64,000 bases of DNA from Oceanospirillum linum (GCF_001995095.2 NZ_MTSD02000001.1:496001-560000), one strand, 5' to 3'. Shown: positions 1-10,130, counted from the first letter of the stretch. Made by a program: numbers and translations. The notes: generated by a model not told the origin, from the letters alone.

Positions 1-1
1 C

Positions 2-88
2 TATGAAGACAAAGGCTTAACTCCCCGCTTTCTTGAACTGAGTCGTCACTATCTGAAAGAACATACCAAGCTTAAAGCTGCAGGTTAG
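2..88 (+). CDS. C-terminal end of an unidentified protein (partial)
   Basis: An open frame enters from the left edge and stops at TAG. It gives the last 28 residues, which begin YEDKGLTPRFL and end with a Lys-rich tail (KLKAAG). Two terminator-like hairpins facing the same way follow within 170 bases, which supports this being the real 3' end of a plus-strand gene. The tail is too short to assign to a family. Confidence 0.6.
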   Translation, partial: YEDKGLTPRFLELSRHYLKEHTKLKAAG

Positions 89-145
89 TTTAGCTTCAGA
101 GCAAACAGCTTCATCACCCGAAAACGAATAGTAAACTGTTTTATC

Positions 146-175
146 ACCGCCTTTCTCCCTTAGGCGGTATTTTCC
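146..175 (+). terminator. Rho-independent terminator for the upstream partial gene
   Basis: ACCGCC (146-151) pairs with GGCGGT (163-168) around an 11-base loop and is followed by ATTTTCCC. On the minus strand the same stem is followed by GATAAAA, so it could also help end mazG transcripts. Confidence 0.6.
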
Positions 176-206
176 CGCAGGATCACTGCGGGGCTTGCCA
201 TGTAGG

Positions 207-254
207 CCGTCTGCCCTGAATCTTCGGAATCAGGATACCAGACGGTCAATTTTT
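207..254 (+). terminator. Second hairpin terminator between the partial gene and mazG
   Basis: CCGTCTG (207-213) pairs with CAGACGG (239-245). The loop contains a nested CTGAAT/AATCAG stem, and TCAATTTTTA follows. The T-tract lies only on the plus side, so it acts as a backup stop for plus-strand transcription before the convergent mazG. Confidence 0.6.
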
Positions 255-275
255 ACATCAGACTGACCAAACCTT

Positions 276-1190
276 CTATTCAGACAGAACTTGCGTCTCC
301 AGCAACTTGGCTTCATCCCACCAGAGATCCATCTGTTTCAGGTCCACATCATCAAAATGGAGACCTGCCTTCTGTAGCTGTAACTCAACATAAGCAAAAC
401 GGAATTCAAATTTCCGATTCGTTCCTCTTAATGCACTTTCCGGGTCCTTCTTCAGGTAACGACTGAGATTGGTTGCCGCAAACAGAAGGTCACCAAACTC
501 CTTCTGAGCTTCCTGCAGGTTATTTGCTGCTACCGCCTCTTCTACCTCTTCCAGTTCCTCGCGGACTTTTTCCAGCACGCCCTGAATATCCGGCCAGTCA
601 AAACCTACCTTAGAGGCTTTTTTCTGAATCTTGGCAGCCCGGGTTAAAGCAGGCAGGCCAACAGGAATATCCGCCAGAATCGAAGGTTTATCTGGCAAGC
701 GACCCGTGGATTCAGTCACAGCCTTGTTCGCCTTCTCTGCTGCCTTAATTTCCTCCCAGCGCTGACTGACCTGAGCTTTATCAACTTCTGTTGACGCCAT
801 AGCGCTATCATTGACAGGATACAGTTTACCCTCAGCAAAAACATGGGGATGACGTCGTACCATTTTGGTCACCAACTGATCAGCCACATCATCCAGATTG
901 AACCAACCTTTCTCATCAGCCATCTGACTGTAGTAGATCACCTGGAACAGAAGGTCACCCAGTTCTTCCTTAAGATGATCCCAATCTTCACGCTCAATGG
1001 TATCGGCTACTTCGTATGCCTCTTCCAGGGTGTATGGCACTATGGTGGCAAAGGTTTGCTCTTTATCCCAGGGACAACCATTTTCCGGATCGCGCAGGCG
1101 CGCCATCAGATAGGTCAGGTCCTTTATGCTATATCGACCCGGGTTTTCAGATGACTCAGGCTGAGTATTGGTAACTGGCTTTTGGCTCAT
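276..1190 (-). CDS. mazG: Nucleoside triphosphate pyrophosphohydrolase MazG
   Basis: MazG hydrolyses NTPs and dNTPs to the monophosphate and pyrophosphate. In E. coli it tempers the effects of MazEF and ppGpp. The protein has the family's tandem MazG folds: an N-terminal one with CPWD followed by the helical EEAYEVAD motif and EELGDLLFQV, and a second with EELEEVEEA and EFGDLLFA. I chose the ATG at 1190 (304 aa). A longer frame reaches 1250, but it would begin inside the relA terminator hairpin. The protein is about 40 residues longer than E. coli MazG, mostly in the linker between the folds and at the C-terminus. It lies downstream of relA on the same strand, the order seen in E. coli and Pseudomonas. 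Confidence 0.95.
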   Translation of the reverse strand: MSQKPVTNTQPESSENPGRYSIKDLTYLMARLRDPENGCPWDKEQTFATIVPYTLEEAYEVADTIEREDWDHLKEELGDLLFQVIYYSQMADEKGWFNLDDVADQLVTKMVRRHPHVFAEGKLYPVNDSAMASTEVDKAQVSQRWEEIKAAEKANKAVTESTGRLPDKPSILADIPVGLPALTRAAKIQKKASKVGFDWPDIQGVLEKVREELEEVEEAVAANNLQEAQKEFGDLLFAATNLSRYLKKDPESALRGTNRKFEFRFAYVELQLQKAGLHFDDVDLKQMDLWWDEAKLLETQVLSE

Positions 1191-1239
1191 AACAGGTGGC
1201 TCTTGACGATAAATAAACAGATGAAAGACTCTAATGTAA

Positions 1240-1262
1240 AACGCCCGCAAAAGCGGGCATTT
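1240..1262 (-). terminator. Hairpin terminator between relA and mazG
   Basis: GCCCGC (1243-1248) pairs with GCGGGC (1253-1258) around an AAAA loop, with short T-runs on both sides (GTTTTACATT on the minus strand). It should attenuate relA read-through into mazG. Confidence 0.6.
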
Positions 1263-1292
1263 TCAGCAATCAGCATAGATCTGCGGCACAGA

Positions 1293-3575
1293 TCAGACTG
1301 ACTTTTTCTTTTCCTGGAAACGCTGGACATCAAGAATATTCGGTAACTGCTCGATACGATTCAAAATACGTCCCAATACCTGAATACCATCGACTTCCAG
1401 TGTCACTAAAATATTAGCCTGATTCTCTTTTTTATCCGTAAGCGTATTCACTGACAGCACATTCACTTTATCGTTTGCCAGTACTGACATAATGTCCCGC
1501 AGCAGACCGGAACGATCCCAGGCCCGAATACGCACATCAACAGAGTACATATGCCGGGTGCGCTCTCCCCACTCTACATTAATCATTCGATGCGGATCTT
1601 CAGCTTTCAACTGCAAAGCATTTGCGCAGTCCTGGCGATGAATAGAGACCCCGCGCCCAACGGTAATGTAGCCGACAATGTCATCTCCCGGAACCGGATG
1701 ACAACACTTGGCAACCTGGGTCATCAAATTACCAACACCATGAATCGTGATGTCATCAGGGGCGCTGCCACCTGATGCCTGACCACCAGGATAACGCCGA
1801 TGCAGCAGGAATTTTTCCAACTGCTCTTCATCATCCGTCTCACCAAATAAATTCTGAGCAACACTCAATACCTGACCGGTGCGCAAGTCACCGGCACCCA
1901 GCGCTGCGTACATATCATCTTCAGTATGATAATTAACCGCCTGAGCTAACTTTGGCAGATCCAAGCCGCTAAGCCCCAACTGCTTAAACTCTTTCTCCAG
2001 CAGTTGACGGCCCTCCGCAATATTCTGATCCCGGTCCTGAAGCTTGAACCAGCTCTGAATCTTAGCCCGGGTACGGGATGTTAACGCATAGCCCAAAGCA
2101 GGGTTCAGCCAATCCCGGCTGGGCCGGGTGTTCTCTGAGGTCAGAATTTCAACCTGATCACCGGTTTTCAAATGATAGGTCAAAGGTACAATGCGGCCAT
2201 TCACCTTTGCACCACGACAACGATGGCCTACTTCGGTATGTACCCGGTAAGCGAAATCTACTGGCGTTGCATCATGGGGCAGGTCTAATACATGGCCATC
2301 CGGGGTAAAGATATAAATTCGATCCGGAGCAACATCATTACGCAGCTCTTCACGTAAACCATTGGCATCCCCGACCTCTTCATGCCATTCAAGAACCTGA
2401 CGCAACCAGGCAATCTTCTCTTCGTAGCTGTCGCTGGTTTTCTTGGTATCGGTTCCCTTGTAAAGCCAGTGCGCACAGACTCCCAGCTCGGCTTCCTCAT
2501 GCATATCGAGGGTACGAATCTGAACCTCGAGCACCTTCCCTTCAGGCCCAACCACTGCAGTATGCAAAGAGCGGTAACCATTTTCTTTAGGCGTTGCGAT
2601 ATAGTCATCAAATTCATGGGGAATGTGGTGCCACAGGCCATGAATAATCCCCAGGGCGGTATAGCAATCTTTAACATCCGGCACCAGAATCCGTACTGCG
2701 CGAACGTCGTACACTTCTGAGAAATCGATATTTTTACGCTTCATTTTGCGCCAGATACTGTAAATGTGCTTCGCTCGCCCATTTACCTCTGCGCCACGAA
2801 TGCCTTCCCCTTCAAGCTTCTCTTTCAGGTGCGCAATCACCTTTTCAATATAGTCCGTACGATCCAGGCGCTTCTCAGATAACAAGCGGGCGATGCTCTT
2901 GTACTGCTCCTCTTCCAGATAGCGGAACGAAAGGTCTTCCAGCTCCCACTTGATATAACCAATACCTAAACGGTGCGCCAGGGGTGCATAGATTTCAAAC
3001 ACCTCACGGGCAACCCGCAAGCGCTTATCGCGGGGAGCATTTTTTACATCACGAATAGCGCAGGTACGCTCTGCAAGCTTAATTAAGGCTACGCGGACAT
3101 CGTCTATCATCGCAACCAGCATCTTACGCAGATTTTCCAGCTGACTTTTATTCTCCTGACCGAAGACAATACCTTCTGCCGGCAGCTGAATATGGCTGAT
3201 CGCCGCCATTTCTGTAACGCCGTTGATCAACTTGGCAACCGTTTCACCAAATGCCTCTTCAACCTGGCCAATCGTAATATGCCCCTCACGAACCGCCCGA
3301 TAGAGAATAGCAGCGATCAGGGAGTCTTCATCCATCTGCAGCTCACCGAGAATATCAGCCATCTCAAGGCCGGTACGGTAACAACGGGACCCCTTTGCAA
3401 TCCAGTAGTTGTCTTCTTTACGGGCATTGCGCTGGGCATCACGGGCCATTTCACAGGCTAACCGGACCCGCTCCGGAGAGTTGAGCGTGACATCTTCCTG
3501 CAGACGCTGCAGCCAGTTAGGGATGTTAACCGTGCCATCAGGGTTTAACGGTTGATCTTCGCGTACTTTTACCAT
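1293..3575 (-). CDS. relA: GTP pyrophosphokinase RelA (ppGpp synthetase I)
   Basis: This ribosome-associated enzyme makes (p)ppGpp from ATP and GTP/GDP when uncharged tRNA occupies the A site. At 760 aa it is close to E. coli RelA (744). Domains in order: a pseudo-hydrolase domain (about 50-200), the synthetase domain (about 240-390), a TGS domain (about 410-480), a zinc-finger/helical region with CCHPVPGD, and a C-terminal ACT domain. The hydrolase HD motif is lost: YRAVREG stands at about residues 92-98 where SpoT/Rel proteins have HDVVED. The synthetase carries the acidic EFDD motif typical of monofunctional RelA rather than the RxKD of bifunctional enzymes. It is therefore synthetase-only. 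It is followed by mazG and preceded by rlmD. Confidence 0.97.
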   Translation of the reverse strand: MVKVREDQPLNPDGTVNIPNWLQRLQEDVTLNSPERVRLACEMARDAQRNARKEDNYWIAKGSRCYRTGLEMADILGELQMDEDSLIAAILYRAVREGHITIGQVEEAFGETVAKLINGVTEMAAISHIQLPAEGIVFGQENKSQLENLRKMLVAMIDDVRVALIKLAERTCAIRDVKNAPRDKRLRVAREVFEIYAPLAHRLGIGYIKWELEDLSFRYLEEEQYKSIARLLSEKRLDRTDYIEKVIAHLKEKLEGEGIRGAEVNGRAKHIYSIWRKMKRKNIDFSEVYDVRAVRILVPDVKDCYTALGIIHGLWHHIPHEFDDYIATPKENGYRSLHTAVVGPEGKVLEVQIRTLDMHEEAELGVCAHWLYKGTDTKKTSDSYEEKIAWLRQVLEWHEEVGDANGLREELRNDVAPDRIYIFTPDGHVLDLPHDATPVDFAYRVHTEVGHRCRGAKVNGRIVPLTYHLKTGDQVEILTSENTRPSRDWLNPALGYALTSRTRAKIQSWFKLQDRDQNIAEGRQLLEKEFKQLGLSGLDLPKLAQAVNYHTEDDMYAALGAGDLRTGQVLSVAQNLFGETDDEEQLEKFLLHRRYPGGQASGGSAPDDITIHGVGNLMTQVAKCCHPVPGDDIVGYITVGRGVSIHRQDCANALQLKAEDPHRMINVEWGERTRHMYSVDVRIRAWDRSGLLRDIMSVLANDKVNVLSVNTLTDKKENQANILVTLEVDGIQVLGRILNRIEQLPNILDVQRFQEKKKSV

Positions 3576-3717
3576 GTCTTCGCCTGTAAATTCGGTTTCT
3601 TATTATCAGGTACTCACCCTGGCATACGCCCAGCTGCACCCTTTTTATTATATTGAGGTAAACAGACCGATAAGCCCGTCCAATCGACCATCGGTATTCT
3701 GCTAAATAATCCGTTTG

Positions 3718-5067
3718 CTACGCCTGTTTTTTCTTTTTCTTACCGCTACGCTCAAAAAGAGCCATAGACTCAACATGAGCAGTCTGAGGAAACATATCCA
3801 TAATACCCGCCTTAACCAGCCTGAAGCCCTGCTCCGCCAGAATGGCACTATCCCGCGCCAATGTGGACGGATTGCAGGAAACATAAAGCACCTTTTTAGC
3901 ACCCAGAGACTTCATCTGTTCACAGATCGTCTGCGCCCCTGTTCTGGGTGGGTCCAGCAGGACAACATTATAACGGGTCTTTGCCCATGAAAGCCCTTTG
4001 AATGCCTGACTCAGGTCAGCCGCTTCAAAAAAAGCATTTTCTATGCCATTTAGTTTCGCATTAACACGAGCCTGGCGAACAAGGTTTGCAGCACCTTCAA
4101 CCCCCGTTACAGAAGCCACCTTTTTGGCCAATGGCAAACTGAAGTTGCCGAACCCTGCAAACAGATCCAGCACCACATCGCTTTCTTTCAGCTGCAGCCA
4201 TTCCAAAGCCTGATTCACCATCTGCTGGTTAATAGCAGGGTTAACCTGAATAAAGTCGTTAGGTTGGAATGTAAGTGTGACATCATTATGGCGATAGCTA
4301 AGCACTGGCAGGTCATCGCCACTCAGCATGACCGGCTTACCTTTCTCAAGGCAGGCTTTAACCAGGCTATCAGCCTGGTCCTTCTGCCAATAAAGTTGAA
4401 TCGAGTGCTCTTCAGCCCAATTAAGCCAGAGCATCTGATCTTTATGGGAAAGCGCTTTCAGATGACGCACCACTAAAGCACACCCTTCGTCACTGTGTGC
4501 CAGCTCAAGGTGCCCGATTGTTCGGCGCGATTCCAGCTCCGGAATCAGTTGATATAAAGAAGGGATTATAGCGGACAGTTCAGGATGTAGTACGGCACAG
4601 TGCTGAATTGAAACCAGATGAGAAGAGCCTTTCTCACGAAAGCCGATGATCAGCTCCTCCTGTCGGCTCCACTTCACCCCCAGCCGGGCTTTACGACGAT
4701 AACCCCAGGGAGCATCAGCCAGCATAGCCTGTACTGGAATATCGGTCAGCTTACCGAAGCGCTCAAGTTGATCCACCAGGGCACTCTGTTTAACCTCACG
4801 CTGACGTTCAAGGGTGAGGTGCTGTAAACCACAACCTCCGCATTGCTGATAATACTCACAAGAGGGGGTGACACGGTCTGGGGACTGACTGTGCACTACT
4901 TCACAAACAGCTTCATCAAACCGTCGGTGTGTTTTAGTAATATGAATACTGACGACCTCACCGGCCAGAGCGCCTTCAACAAAGACGGTTTTTCCTTTGT
5001 GGCGAGCGATACCCCGGCCATCATGGCTCAGGCGTTCAATGGGGAGTTCAGACACTAGCTCAGGCAC
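3718..5067 (-). CDS. rlmD: 23S rRNA (uracil-1939-C5)-methyltransferase RlmD
   Basis: This SAM-dependent enzyme makes m5U1939 in 23S rRNA. An N-terminal TRAM domain (about 10-65) is followed by a 4Fe-4S cysteine cluster (CEYYQQCGGC plus a later Cys) and a Rossmann methyltransferase domain with DLFAGFGNFSLPLA. The catalytic cysteine is in YVSCNPSTLARD and the conserved LLDPPRTGA loop is present. I chose the GTG at 5067 (449 aa) because AAAGGGGGC sits just upstream and the resulting N-terminus begins right before the TRAM domain. An in-frame TTG at 5163 would add 32 unconserved residues. Order relA-rlmD matches E. coli and Pseudomonas. Confidence 0.95.
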   Translation of the reverse strand: MPELVSELPIERLSHDGRGIARHKGKTVFVEGALAGEVVSIHITKTHRRFDEAVCEVVHSQSPDRVTPSCEYYQQCGGCGLQHLTLERQREVKQSALVDQLERFGKLTDIPVQAMLADAPWGYRRKARLGVKWSRQEELIIGFREKGSSHLVSIQHCAVLHPELSAIIPSLYQLIPELESRRTIGHLELAHSDEGCALVVRHLKALSHKDQMLWLNWAEEHSIQLYWQKDQADSLVKACLEKGKPVMLSGDDLPVLSYRHNDVTLTFQPNDFIQVNPAINQQMVNQALEWLQLKESDVVLDLFAGFGNFSLPLAKKVASVTGVEGAANLVRQARVNAKLNGIENAFFEAADLSQAFKGLSWAKTRYNVVLLDPPRTGAQTICEQMKSLGAKKVLYVSCNPSTLARDSAILAEQGFRLVKAGIMDMFPQTAHVESMALFERSGKKKKKQA

Positions 5068-5455
5068 ATAGCCCCCTTTCTTATCGACAATATCCGCACA
5101 AAACACGCCTTCAGATGCCGGTGCGTTAAGATAGCCTGACCTGTATATCCGGCAGGATAACAACGGGAAGTAGAGTAACGAACTGCAAATGCTGGATAAA
5201 GCAACAGCACTGCATAATGGCCGCAGATGATAACGCCTAATCTGCGCTTGTCCAGCCAGAGGGCTTAATCACACTCAAATTGCGACGAAAATCGCAGAAC
5301 CCTGATAAAAAAGAGGAAGAACAGTGGTAATCATAACAGATAAACAATGGCTGCAATGAAAGAGGTGTTAGGAACAACAGTCATCGGGTTTAAAGGCTGG
5401 CAGCCAGACCAGATGAAGAGCGGTCACAACGCCTGACCGCTCCCGGGCTGATAAA
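5068..5455. other. Intergenic region between cysM and rlmD
   Basis: About 390 bases without a convincing gene. It holds the cysM terminator-like hairpin (5418-5442) and should hold the rlmD promoter. An open minus-strand extension of rlmD runs to 5163, but the GTG at 5067 has the better ribosome-binding site. I see no RNA gene here. Confidence 0.5.
5418..5442 (-). terminator. Hairpin downstream of cysM
   Basis: GAGCGGTCA (5418-5426) pairs perfectly with TGACCGCTC (5434-5442) over 9 bp with a 7-base loop. On the minus strand it is followed by TTCATCTGG, a poor T-tract, so termination efficiency is uncertain. Confidence 0.45.
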
Positions 5456-6400
5456 TCAGCTGTTAAAAACCCCCGTCGAAAGATACCGGTCACCACGGTC
5501 ACAGATAATCGCCACAACAACAGAACCAGGGTTCTGGTCAGCAATGCGGATCGCACCTGCAATGGCTCCTCCTGAGGAGACGCCAGCAAAAATACCTTCC
5601 TCTCTGGCCAGGGCCTTCATCGTACGCTCCGCCAGATCCTGATCAATATCGATGACCTGATCGACCCGCTCCTCTTCAAAGATGGCTGGCAAATACTCAG
5701 CAGGCCAACGGCGAATACCAGGGATACTGGCACCCTCACTGGGCTGGAGTCCCACAATCTGAATATCCGGGTTCTGCTCTTTCAGGTAGCGGGATGTTCC
5801 CATAATCGTCCCTGTGGTTCCCATCGCACTGACAAAATGAGTCACTTTACCAAAGGTTTGCTGCCAGATTTCAGGGCCGGTCCCCCGGTAGTGAGCTTCC
5901 GGATTATCCATATTACCAAACTGGTTCAACACAATGCCTTTACCTTCGCTCTGCATGTTCAATGCAAGATCCCGGGCAGCCTCCATTCCTTCTTCTTTAC
6001 TGACCGTAATCAACTGCGCACCATATGCTGCCATTGATGCTTTGCGCTCGGCACTCATATTATCCGGCATGATCAGCACCATGTTATACCCCTTGATCGC
6101 TGCCGCCATAGCAAGAGCAATACCTGTATTGCCACTGGTGGCCTCAATCAGTGTATCGCCGGGTTTGATATCACCACGAGCCTCCGCCAGATTGATCATA
6201 CTGAGTGCTGGACGATCCTTTACCGACCCTGCAGGATTATTGCCTTCCAGCTTGGCCAGCACCACAGACCCATTATCCCGTATCAGGCGCTGCAAACGCA
6301 CCAGTGGCGTTTGCCCCACAAAGGCTTCGATGGTCGGAAAGTTGTTAAATTGCACCTGATGTTCAGTAACCTGGTCCGGGGACATTTTTTCGGAAGACAT
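5456..6400 (-). CDS. cysM: Cysteine synthase B (O-acetylserine sulfhydrylase CysM)
   Basis: This PLP enzyme makes L-cysteine from O-acetylserine and sulfide, or S-sulfocysteine from thiosulfate. The 314-aa chain has the PLP lysine in NPAGSVKDR (K61), the phosphate-binding loop EATSGNTGIALA, the GTTGTIMG motif and the C-terminal SSGGA turn. NPAGSVKDR, with ACNPAGSVKDR-like CysM context rather than the CysK signature, and the CysM-like EGIFAGVSSG support the B isozyme. GAGAGAG precedes the ATG. In Pseudomonas cysM likewise sits between gacS and rlmD. Confidence 0.93.
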   Translation of the reverse strand: MSSEKMSPDQVTEHQVQFNNFPTIEAFVGQTPLVRLQRLIRDNGSVVLAKLEGNNPAGSVKDRPALSMINLAEARGDIKPGDTLIEATSGNTGIALAMAAAIKGYNMVLIMPDNMSAERKASMAAYGAQLITVSKEEGMEAARDLALNMQSEGKGIVLNQFGNMDNPEAHYRGTGPEIWQQTFGKVTHFVSAMGTTGTIMGTSRYLKEQNPDIQIVGLQPSEGASIPGIRRWPAEYLPAIFEEERVDQVIDIDQDLAERTMKALAREEGIFAGVSSGGAIAGAIRIADQNPGSVVVAIICDRGDRYLSTGVFNS

Positions 6401-6743
6401 AGACTCTCTCTGATTTTCGCTTTATCCGGACACATAATTCAGAAGCCGGGAATTATCTTGTTAATTTAGCAGGATATGAACCGCTAAACATTCCGGAACG
6501 GCCCAATAAAAGCAGATATTTCAATTACGTTTTTATATCTGCGCTCTTACTTTTTGAAAACCGCTACACCAATATCCGGCACATTTTCTCCGGTTGTCTG
6601 GAAGAAACTATATGGGGCAGATTCCGTATTTTTCAAAATAATGCTTTGCTATTTGCTTATAACTGCACCTGTAAGGGTATTATGATACAAGTGTTTTTTT
6701 CTGGTGTGACTGCCATTGCAGTAAAGATAAATCTGGATTACTG
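6401..6743. other. Divergent promoter region cysM/gacS
   Basis: These 343 AT-rich bases separate the two divergent genes and must hold both promoters; I cannot place either -10/-35 pair with confidence. An inverted repeat, GCAGATAT (6512-6519) with ATATCTGC (6535-6542), lies in the middle and could be an operator. No open frame here looks coding. Confidence 0.45.
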
Positions 6744-9695
6744 ATGAAAAACTGGCCTCTGCGTAACAAAATACTCTTTATTGCGACCTTTCCGGCAATT
6801 ATCACAGCGCTGGTTTTAAGCACCCACCTGTTTGTTAACTACTACGCCTTAGTGGAAAAAAATCTGATGGAAAAAGCAGGTGCTTTAAGCCGTCAGTTAA
6901 GTACTCCCTTAGCTTATGCTCTGGAACGAAATGATCGAGAGCAGGTACGCCGCATCATGGACCGGCTAAGCCAGGAACCTGAGATACGAGCGGTATCCAT
7001 CCATAATAAAGACCGGGAAAACATTTTCCATGGTGGCCCCAGTATGTACCCGGTCAGCAACCCGGAACAAAGACTGCAGCCTGAATCTATGGTTCGGTAT
7101 TCGGAGAGTACGTTACGTATTATTCAGCCTCTTTTTTCTCCCTTACCGGCCAAAAACCACATCATGGATACACAGCCTGACAATGACAGTAATAACCTTG
7201 TCGCGCCCCAGTTTATTCATATGGAGATCAAAACAAATGCTATTGCAGGGTGGCTGGAGCTGGAAGTTCACCTAAGCCAAATCCGCCTTAATATCATCTA
7301 CGATGTCATACTCAATTGGGCTGTCGTACTGATTCTACTGATTGCAACCCTATTTATAGCGCTGCGGATAAGCCGCCATTTCCAGGAACCCATTCAGGAG
7401 GCCCAGAGTGTACTGAAGCAGTTACGCTCCGGTAATTATACTGTTGAAGCCCGGCACATTGGCGGCCCTGAATTCCATCGACTGGCAGATGATATCAATC
7501 AGCTAACTTATAGCATCAAACTGAAACGTCAGGAGCTGAACGATAATATTGAACAGGCTGCAGCAGAGCTTGAAGAAACCATGACCACCATGGAAACTCA
7601 AAGTATTGAGCTAGACCTCGCCCGTAAGCGTGCGGAAGAGGCTAACCGGATTAAATCTGAGTTTCTCGCCAACATGAGTCATGAGATCCGCACCCCAATG
7701 AATGGCATTGTTGGCTTCTACAACCTCTTGCGCCGCACCCCACTGACGCCTCACCAAAGCGCCCACCTGAACAGTATCCGAAATGCATCAGAGAGCCTGC
7801 TTTCAATCATCAACGATATTCTGGACTTCTCAAAAATCGAAGCACAGAAGATGGAAATTAAATCAATTCCCTTTAATCCCCGTGAAGTCGTTGACGAAAC
7901 CATCTCTCTGCTCGCCCCAGAAGTACAGCGAAAACAACTCGAAATGGTCGCACTGGTTTATGACGATGTTCCGGCAACGCTGATCAGCGACCCCTTACGT
8001 ATCAAACAGGTGCTCACCAACCTACTAGGGAATGCTGTGAAGTTCACCGATAAGGGTGATGTTGTTATCCGTGTTATGACCGAGCTGGAAGCGAATAATG
8101 AGCTATTAATTTGCTTTAAAATCAGTGATAACGGCATCGGTATAGCGAAGGAGAAACAATCCACTCTCTTTACCCCTTTCACTCAGGCAGATTCCAGTCA
8201 GAACCGCCTACACGGAGGAACAGGCCTGGGGCTGGTGATCTGTAAACGTCTGGTAGAGTTGATGGGGGGAGAGATTGGCCTGGAAAGCGACCTGGATAAG
8301 GGAGCCACTTTCTGGTTCACAATACGCACTCAGGTCCAGGGAGAGGTTTATGACCTTGAACCAGAGGCCTGCTTTGATAGTCTGAATACAATCCTGGTGG
8401 AAAGCCATCCTCTGAATCAGAACGCCCTGAGTCATCAGTTAAGTCAATTCGGGCTACAGGTTACCAGTCACAACAGTGTAAACGGTATTAATGTGCAACA
8501 GCCGGGCTGCCAGCTTGCTGTTTTAGCCTTAAATCATCAGGAGGCAACCAACAGAGCAACCCTCGCCCTGACACATAAACTGGCAGAGAGGGTTCCCGTA
8601 TTAGTACTTTTAGGCAGTAATGATGCCGACCTTATCACCCGTTATATGAGTGCCGGGGTCAGCCATGTTGAAACGAAACCGATTAGCCAGGAAGAGCTGA
8701 AGACTGCCATTGAGGCAGTTCTTATTCATCACCAGCCAGCACAACAGGTATCTGCCGCGAAACAGATAAACCCTATCCCGGAAAGTGGTCTCATAACATA
8801 CAAACCCGGCGAGTCTGGAGTCTCCCCGCATCAGGAGAGTACCCAGGACAATGTACAAAGCTATAGCCGCCAGGGTGACTTTAACCTGCAAGGTAACATG
8901 ACCTCTTCGCCCACAATTCTTGTCGTAGATGACAATGACTCCAACCTGTTACTGGCATCAACGCTCCTCAGTGAGTTCGGCCTGAATGTCGTACAGGCTA
9001 AAAGTGGCAAGAAAGCGATTGAGGAAGTATTGAGAAAGCGTCCGGACCTGATTCTGATGGATATCCAGATGCCGGATATGGACGGTATGGAAGCAACCCG
9101 CAGAATCCGCAACCTTTCCCCTTACTATGAAGACTTGGGAATTATCGCCCTGACGGCTCACGCACTGCCGGAGGAAAAAGAAAATTTCATGGCGGCAGGG
9201 CTTAATGACCTTCTGACCAAACCCATTGACGAGGAGAAACTGGCAGGCCTGATCAAGCACTGGACAGGCTTCAGCCCAAGCGTTATGCCTCCTGATGCAG
9301 AGCCACCACTACCTGAAAACCAGCAACAGCTCGAAGACAGTATGGAAAGCGTGGTGGATATGGAAATGGGCACTCGCCTGGCAGGGGGGAAGGCATCTCT
9401 GGCAGAGGAGATGCTCAGAATGCTACTACAGGATATTCCTGCCACCCGTGAACATCTCGACAAGGCTTTTCACGGTGAAGATATAGAAGAGATGATCAAT
9501 GCTGTTCATCACCTGCATGGGGCAACCCGTTACTGTGGCGTCCCACGCCTGGCTTTAACCACAGAAACCCTGGAAACACAGCTTAAAATACGCCAGATGC
9601 CCGCAGCCCAGGAAACACTGAGAACCCTGTATAAAGAGCTGAACAAGTTAGAATCATGGCAAAAAGAGCAGGAAATACTACAGCAAAGCCATTAA
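6744..9695 (+). CDS. gacS: Hybrid sensor histidine kinase GacS/BarA
   Basis: This is the membrane kinase of the Gac/Bar system. It phosphorylates the response regulator GacA/UvrY, which drives small RNAs that titrate CsrA/RsmA. Order in 983 aa: TM1 (about 10-32), a periplasmic sensor domain (about 33-185), TM2 (about 188-207), HAMP, a coiled coil, HisKA with MSHEIRTP (H313), an ATPase domain with [16 protein letters not shown] and GGTGLGL, a degenerate receiver (about 545-660), a true receiver with VDDNDSN, phospho-acceptor D773 in [11 protein letters not shown] and the KP switch residues, and a C-terminal HPt domain with H925 in [11 protein letters not shown]. All phosphorelay residues are intact. 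Neighbours cysM, rlmD and relA are as in Pseudomonas gacS. Confidence 0.93.
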   Translation: MKNWPLRNKILFIATFPAIITALVLSTHLFVNYYALVEKNLMEKAGALSRQLSTPLAYALERNDREQVRRIMDRLSQEPEIRAVSIHNKDRENIFHGGPSMYPVSNPEQRLQPESMVRYSESTLRIIQPLFSPLPAKNHIMDTQPDNDSNNLVAPQFIHMEIKTNAIAGWLELEVHLSQIRLNIIYDVILNWAVVLILLIATLFIALRISRHFQEPIQEAQSVLKQLRSGNYTVEARHIGGPEFHRLADDINQLTYSIKLKRQELNDNIEQAAAELEETMTTMETQSIELDLARKRAEEANRIKSEFLANMSHEIRTPMNGIVGFYNLLRRTPLTPHQSAHLNSIRNASESLLSIINDILDFSKIEAQKMEIKSIPFNPREVVDETISLLAPEVQRKQLEMVALVYDDVPATLISDPLRIKQVLTNLLGNAVKFTDKGDVVIRVMTELEANNELLICFKISDNGIGIAKEKQSTLFTPFTQADSSQNRLHGGTGLGLVICKRLVELMGGEIGLESDLDKGATFWFTIRTQVQGEVYDLEPEACFDSLNTILVESHPLNQNALSHQLSQFGLQVTSHNSVNGINVQQPGCQLAVLALNHQEATNRATLALTHKLAERVPVLVLLGSNDADLITRYMSAGVSHVETKPISQEELKTAIEAVLIHHQPAQQVSAAKQINPIPESGLITYKPGESGVSPHQESTQDNVQSYSRQGDFNLQGNMTSSPTILVVDDNDSNLLLASTLLSEFGLNVVQAKSGKKAIEEVLRKRPDLILMDIQMPDMDGMEATRRIRNLSPYYEDLGIIALTAHALPEEKENFMAAGLNDLLTKPIDEEKLAGLIKHWTGFSPSVMPPDAEPPLPENQQQLEDSMESVVDMEMGTRLAGGKASLAEEMLRMLLQDIPATREHLDKAFHGEDIEEMINAVHHLHGATRYCGVPRLALTTETLETQLKIRQMPAAQETLRTLYKELNKLESWQKEQEILQQSH

Positions 9696-9729
9696 TACAC
9701 TGCCGGGCTATCAATGACTTGCAGGGAGC

Positions 9730-9753
9730 AGTCCCGCTCTGTCTAGCGGGACT
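9730..9753. terminator. Hairpin between convergent gacS and acpS
   Basis: AGTCCCGCT (9730-9738) pairs with AGCGGGACT (9745-9753) around a 6-base loop. The acpS stop codon (9743-9745) lies at the loop edge, so the 3' arm is coding sequence. Neither side has a good T-tract, so it may be a 3'-end stabiliser or a weak terminator. Confidence 0.45.
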
Positions 9754-10120
9754 CCAAAACAACAAAAGCCTGAGCTAAGCCGCCATCATCTGTGATCGAA
9801 AGGTGACAGACGACCTCCTGGTGAGCGGCAATGCACTCCGCCGCCGCACCGGATAGCAGCATAACGGGAGCGCCCGATTCCGCCCTGTCTACCTGCATAT
9901 CCTGCCAACTGATCGGGCCGATGCCTGTTCCCAGAGCCTTTGCCGTTGCTTCTTTAGCAGCAAAGCGCTTGGCCAGATAAGCTGCTGGCTGAGGATGTTT
10001 GCCATACCGTTCCAACTCCGGCTTCGTCAGAATACGTTTTGCAAAACGCTCCCCATGCCGGTTGATGGCACTTTCAATTCGCGCTATCACAGCCAGGTCT
10101 GTGCCGATTCCCAAAATCAT
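9743..10120 (-). CDS. acpS: Holo-[acyl-carrier-protein] synthase AcpS
   Basis: AcpS transfers 4'-phosphopantetheine from CoA to the serine of apo-ACP and so activates fatty acid synthesis. The 125-aa chain has both family signatures: GIGTDLAVIAR with the Mg-binding D8, and RFAAKEATAKALGTG with E57. It begins 10 bases after the end of pdxJ, as in the E. coli rnc-era-recO-pdxJ-acpS operon. Confidence 0.96.
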   Translation of the reverse strand: MILGIGTDLAVIARIESAINRHGERFAKRILTKPELERYGKHPQPAAYLAKRFAAKEATAKALGTGIGPISWQDMQVDRAESGAPVMLLSGAAAECIAAHQEVVCHLSITDDGGLAQAFVVLESR

Positions 10121-10130
10121 ACCTGCAACT

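Noticed and set aside
3575-3717. Possible small RNA or gene between rlmD and relA
   Set aside because: The 140-base gap shows only a plausible relA promoter region, with no stable stem or coding frame.
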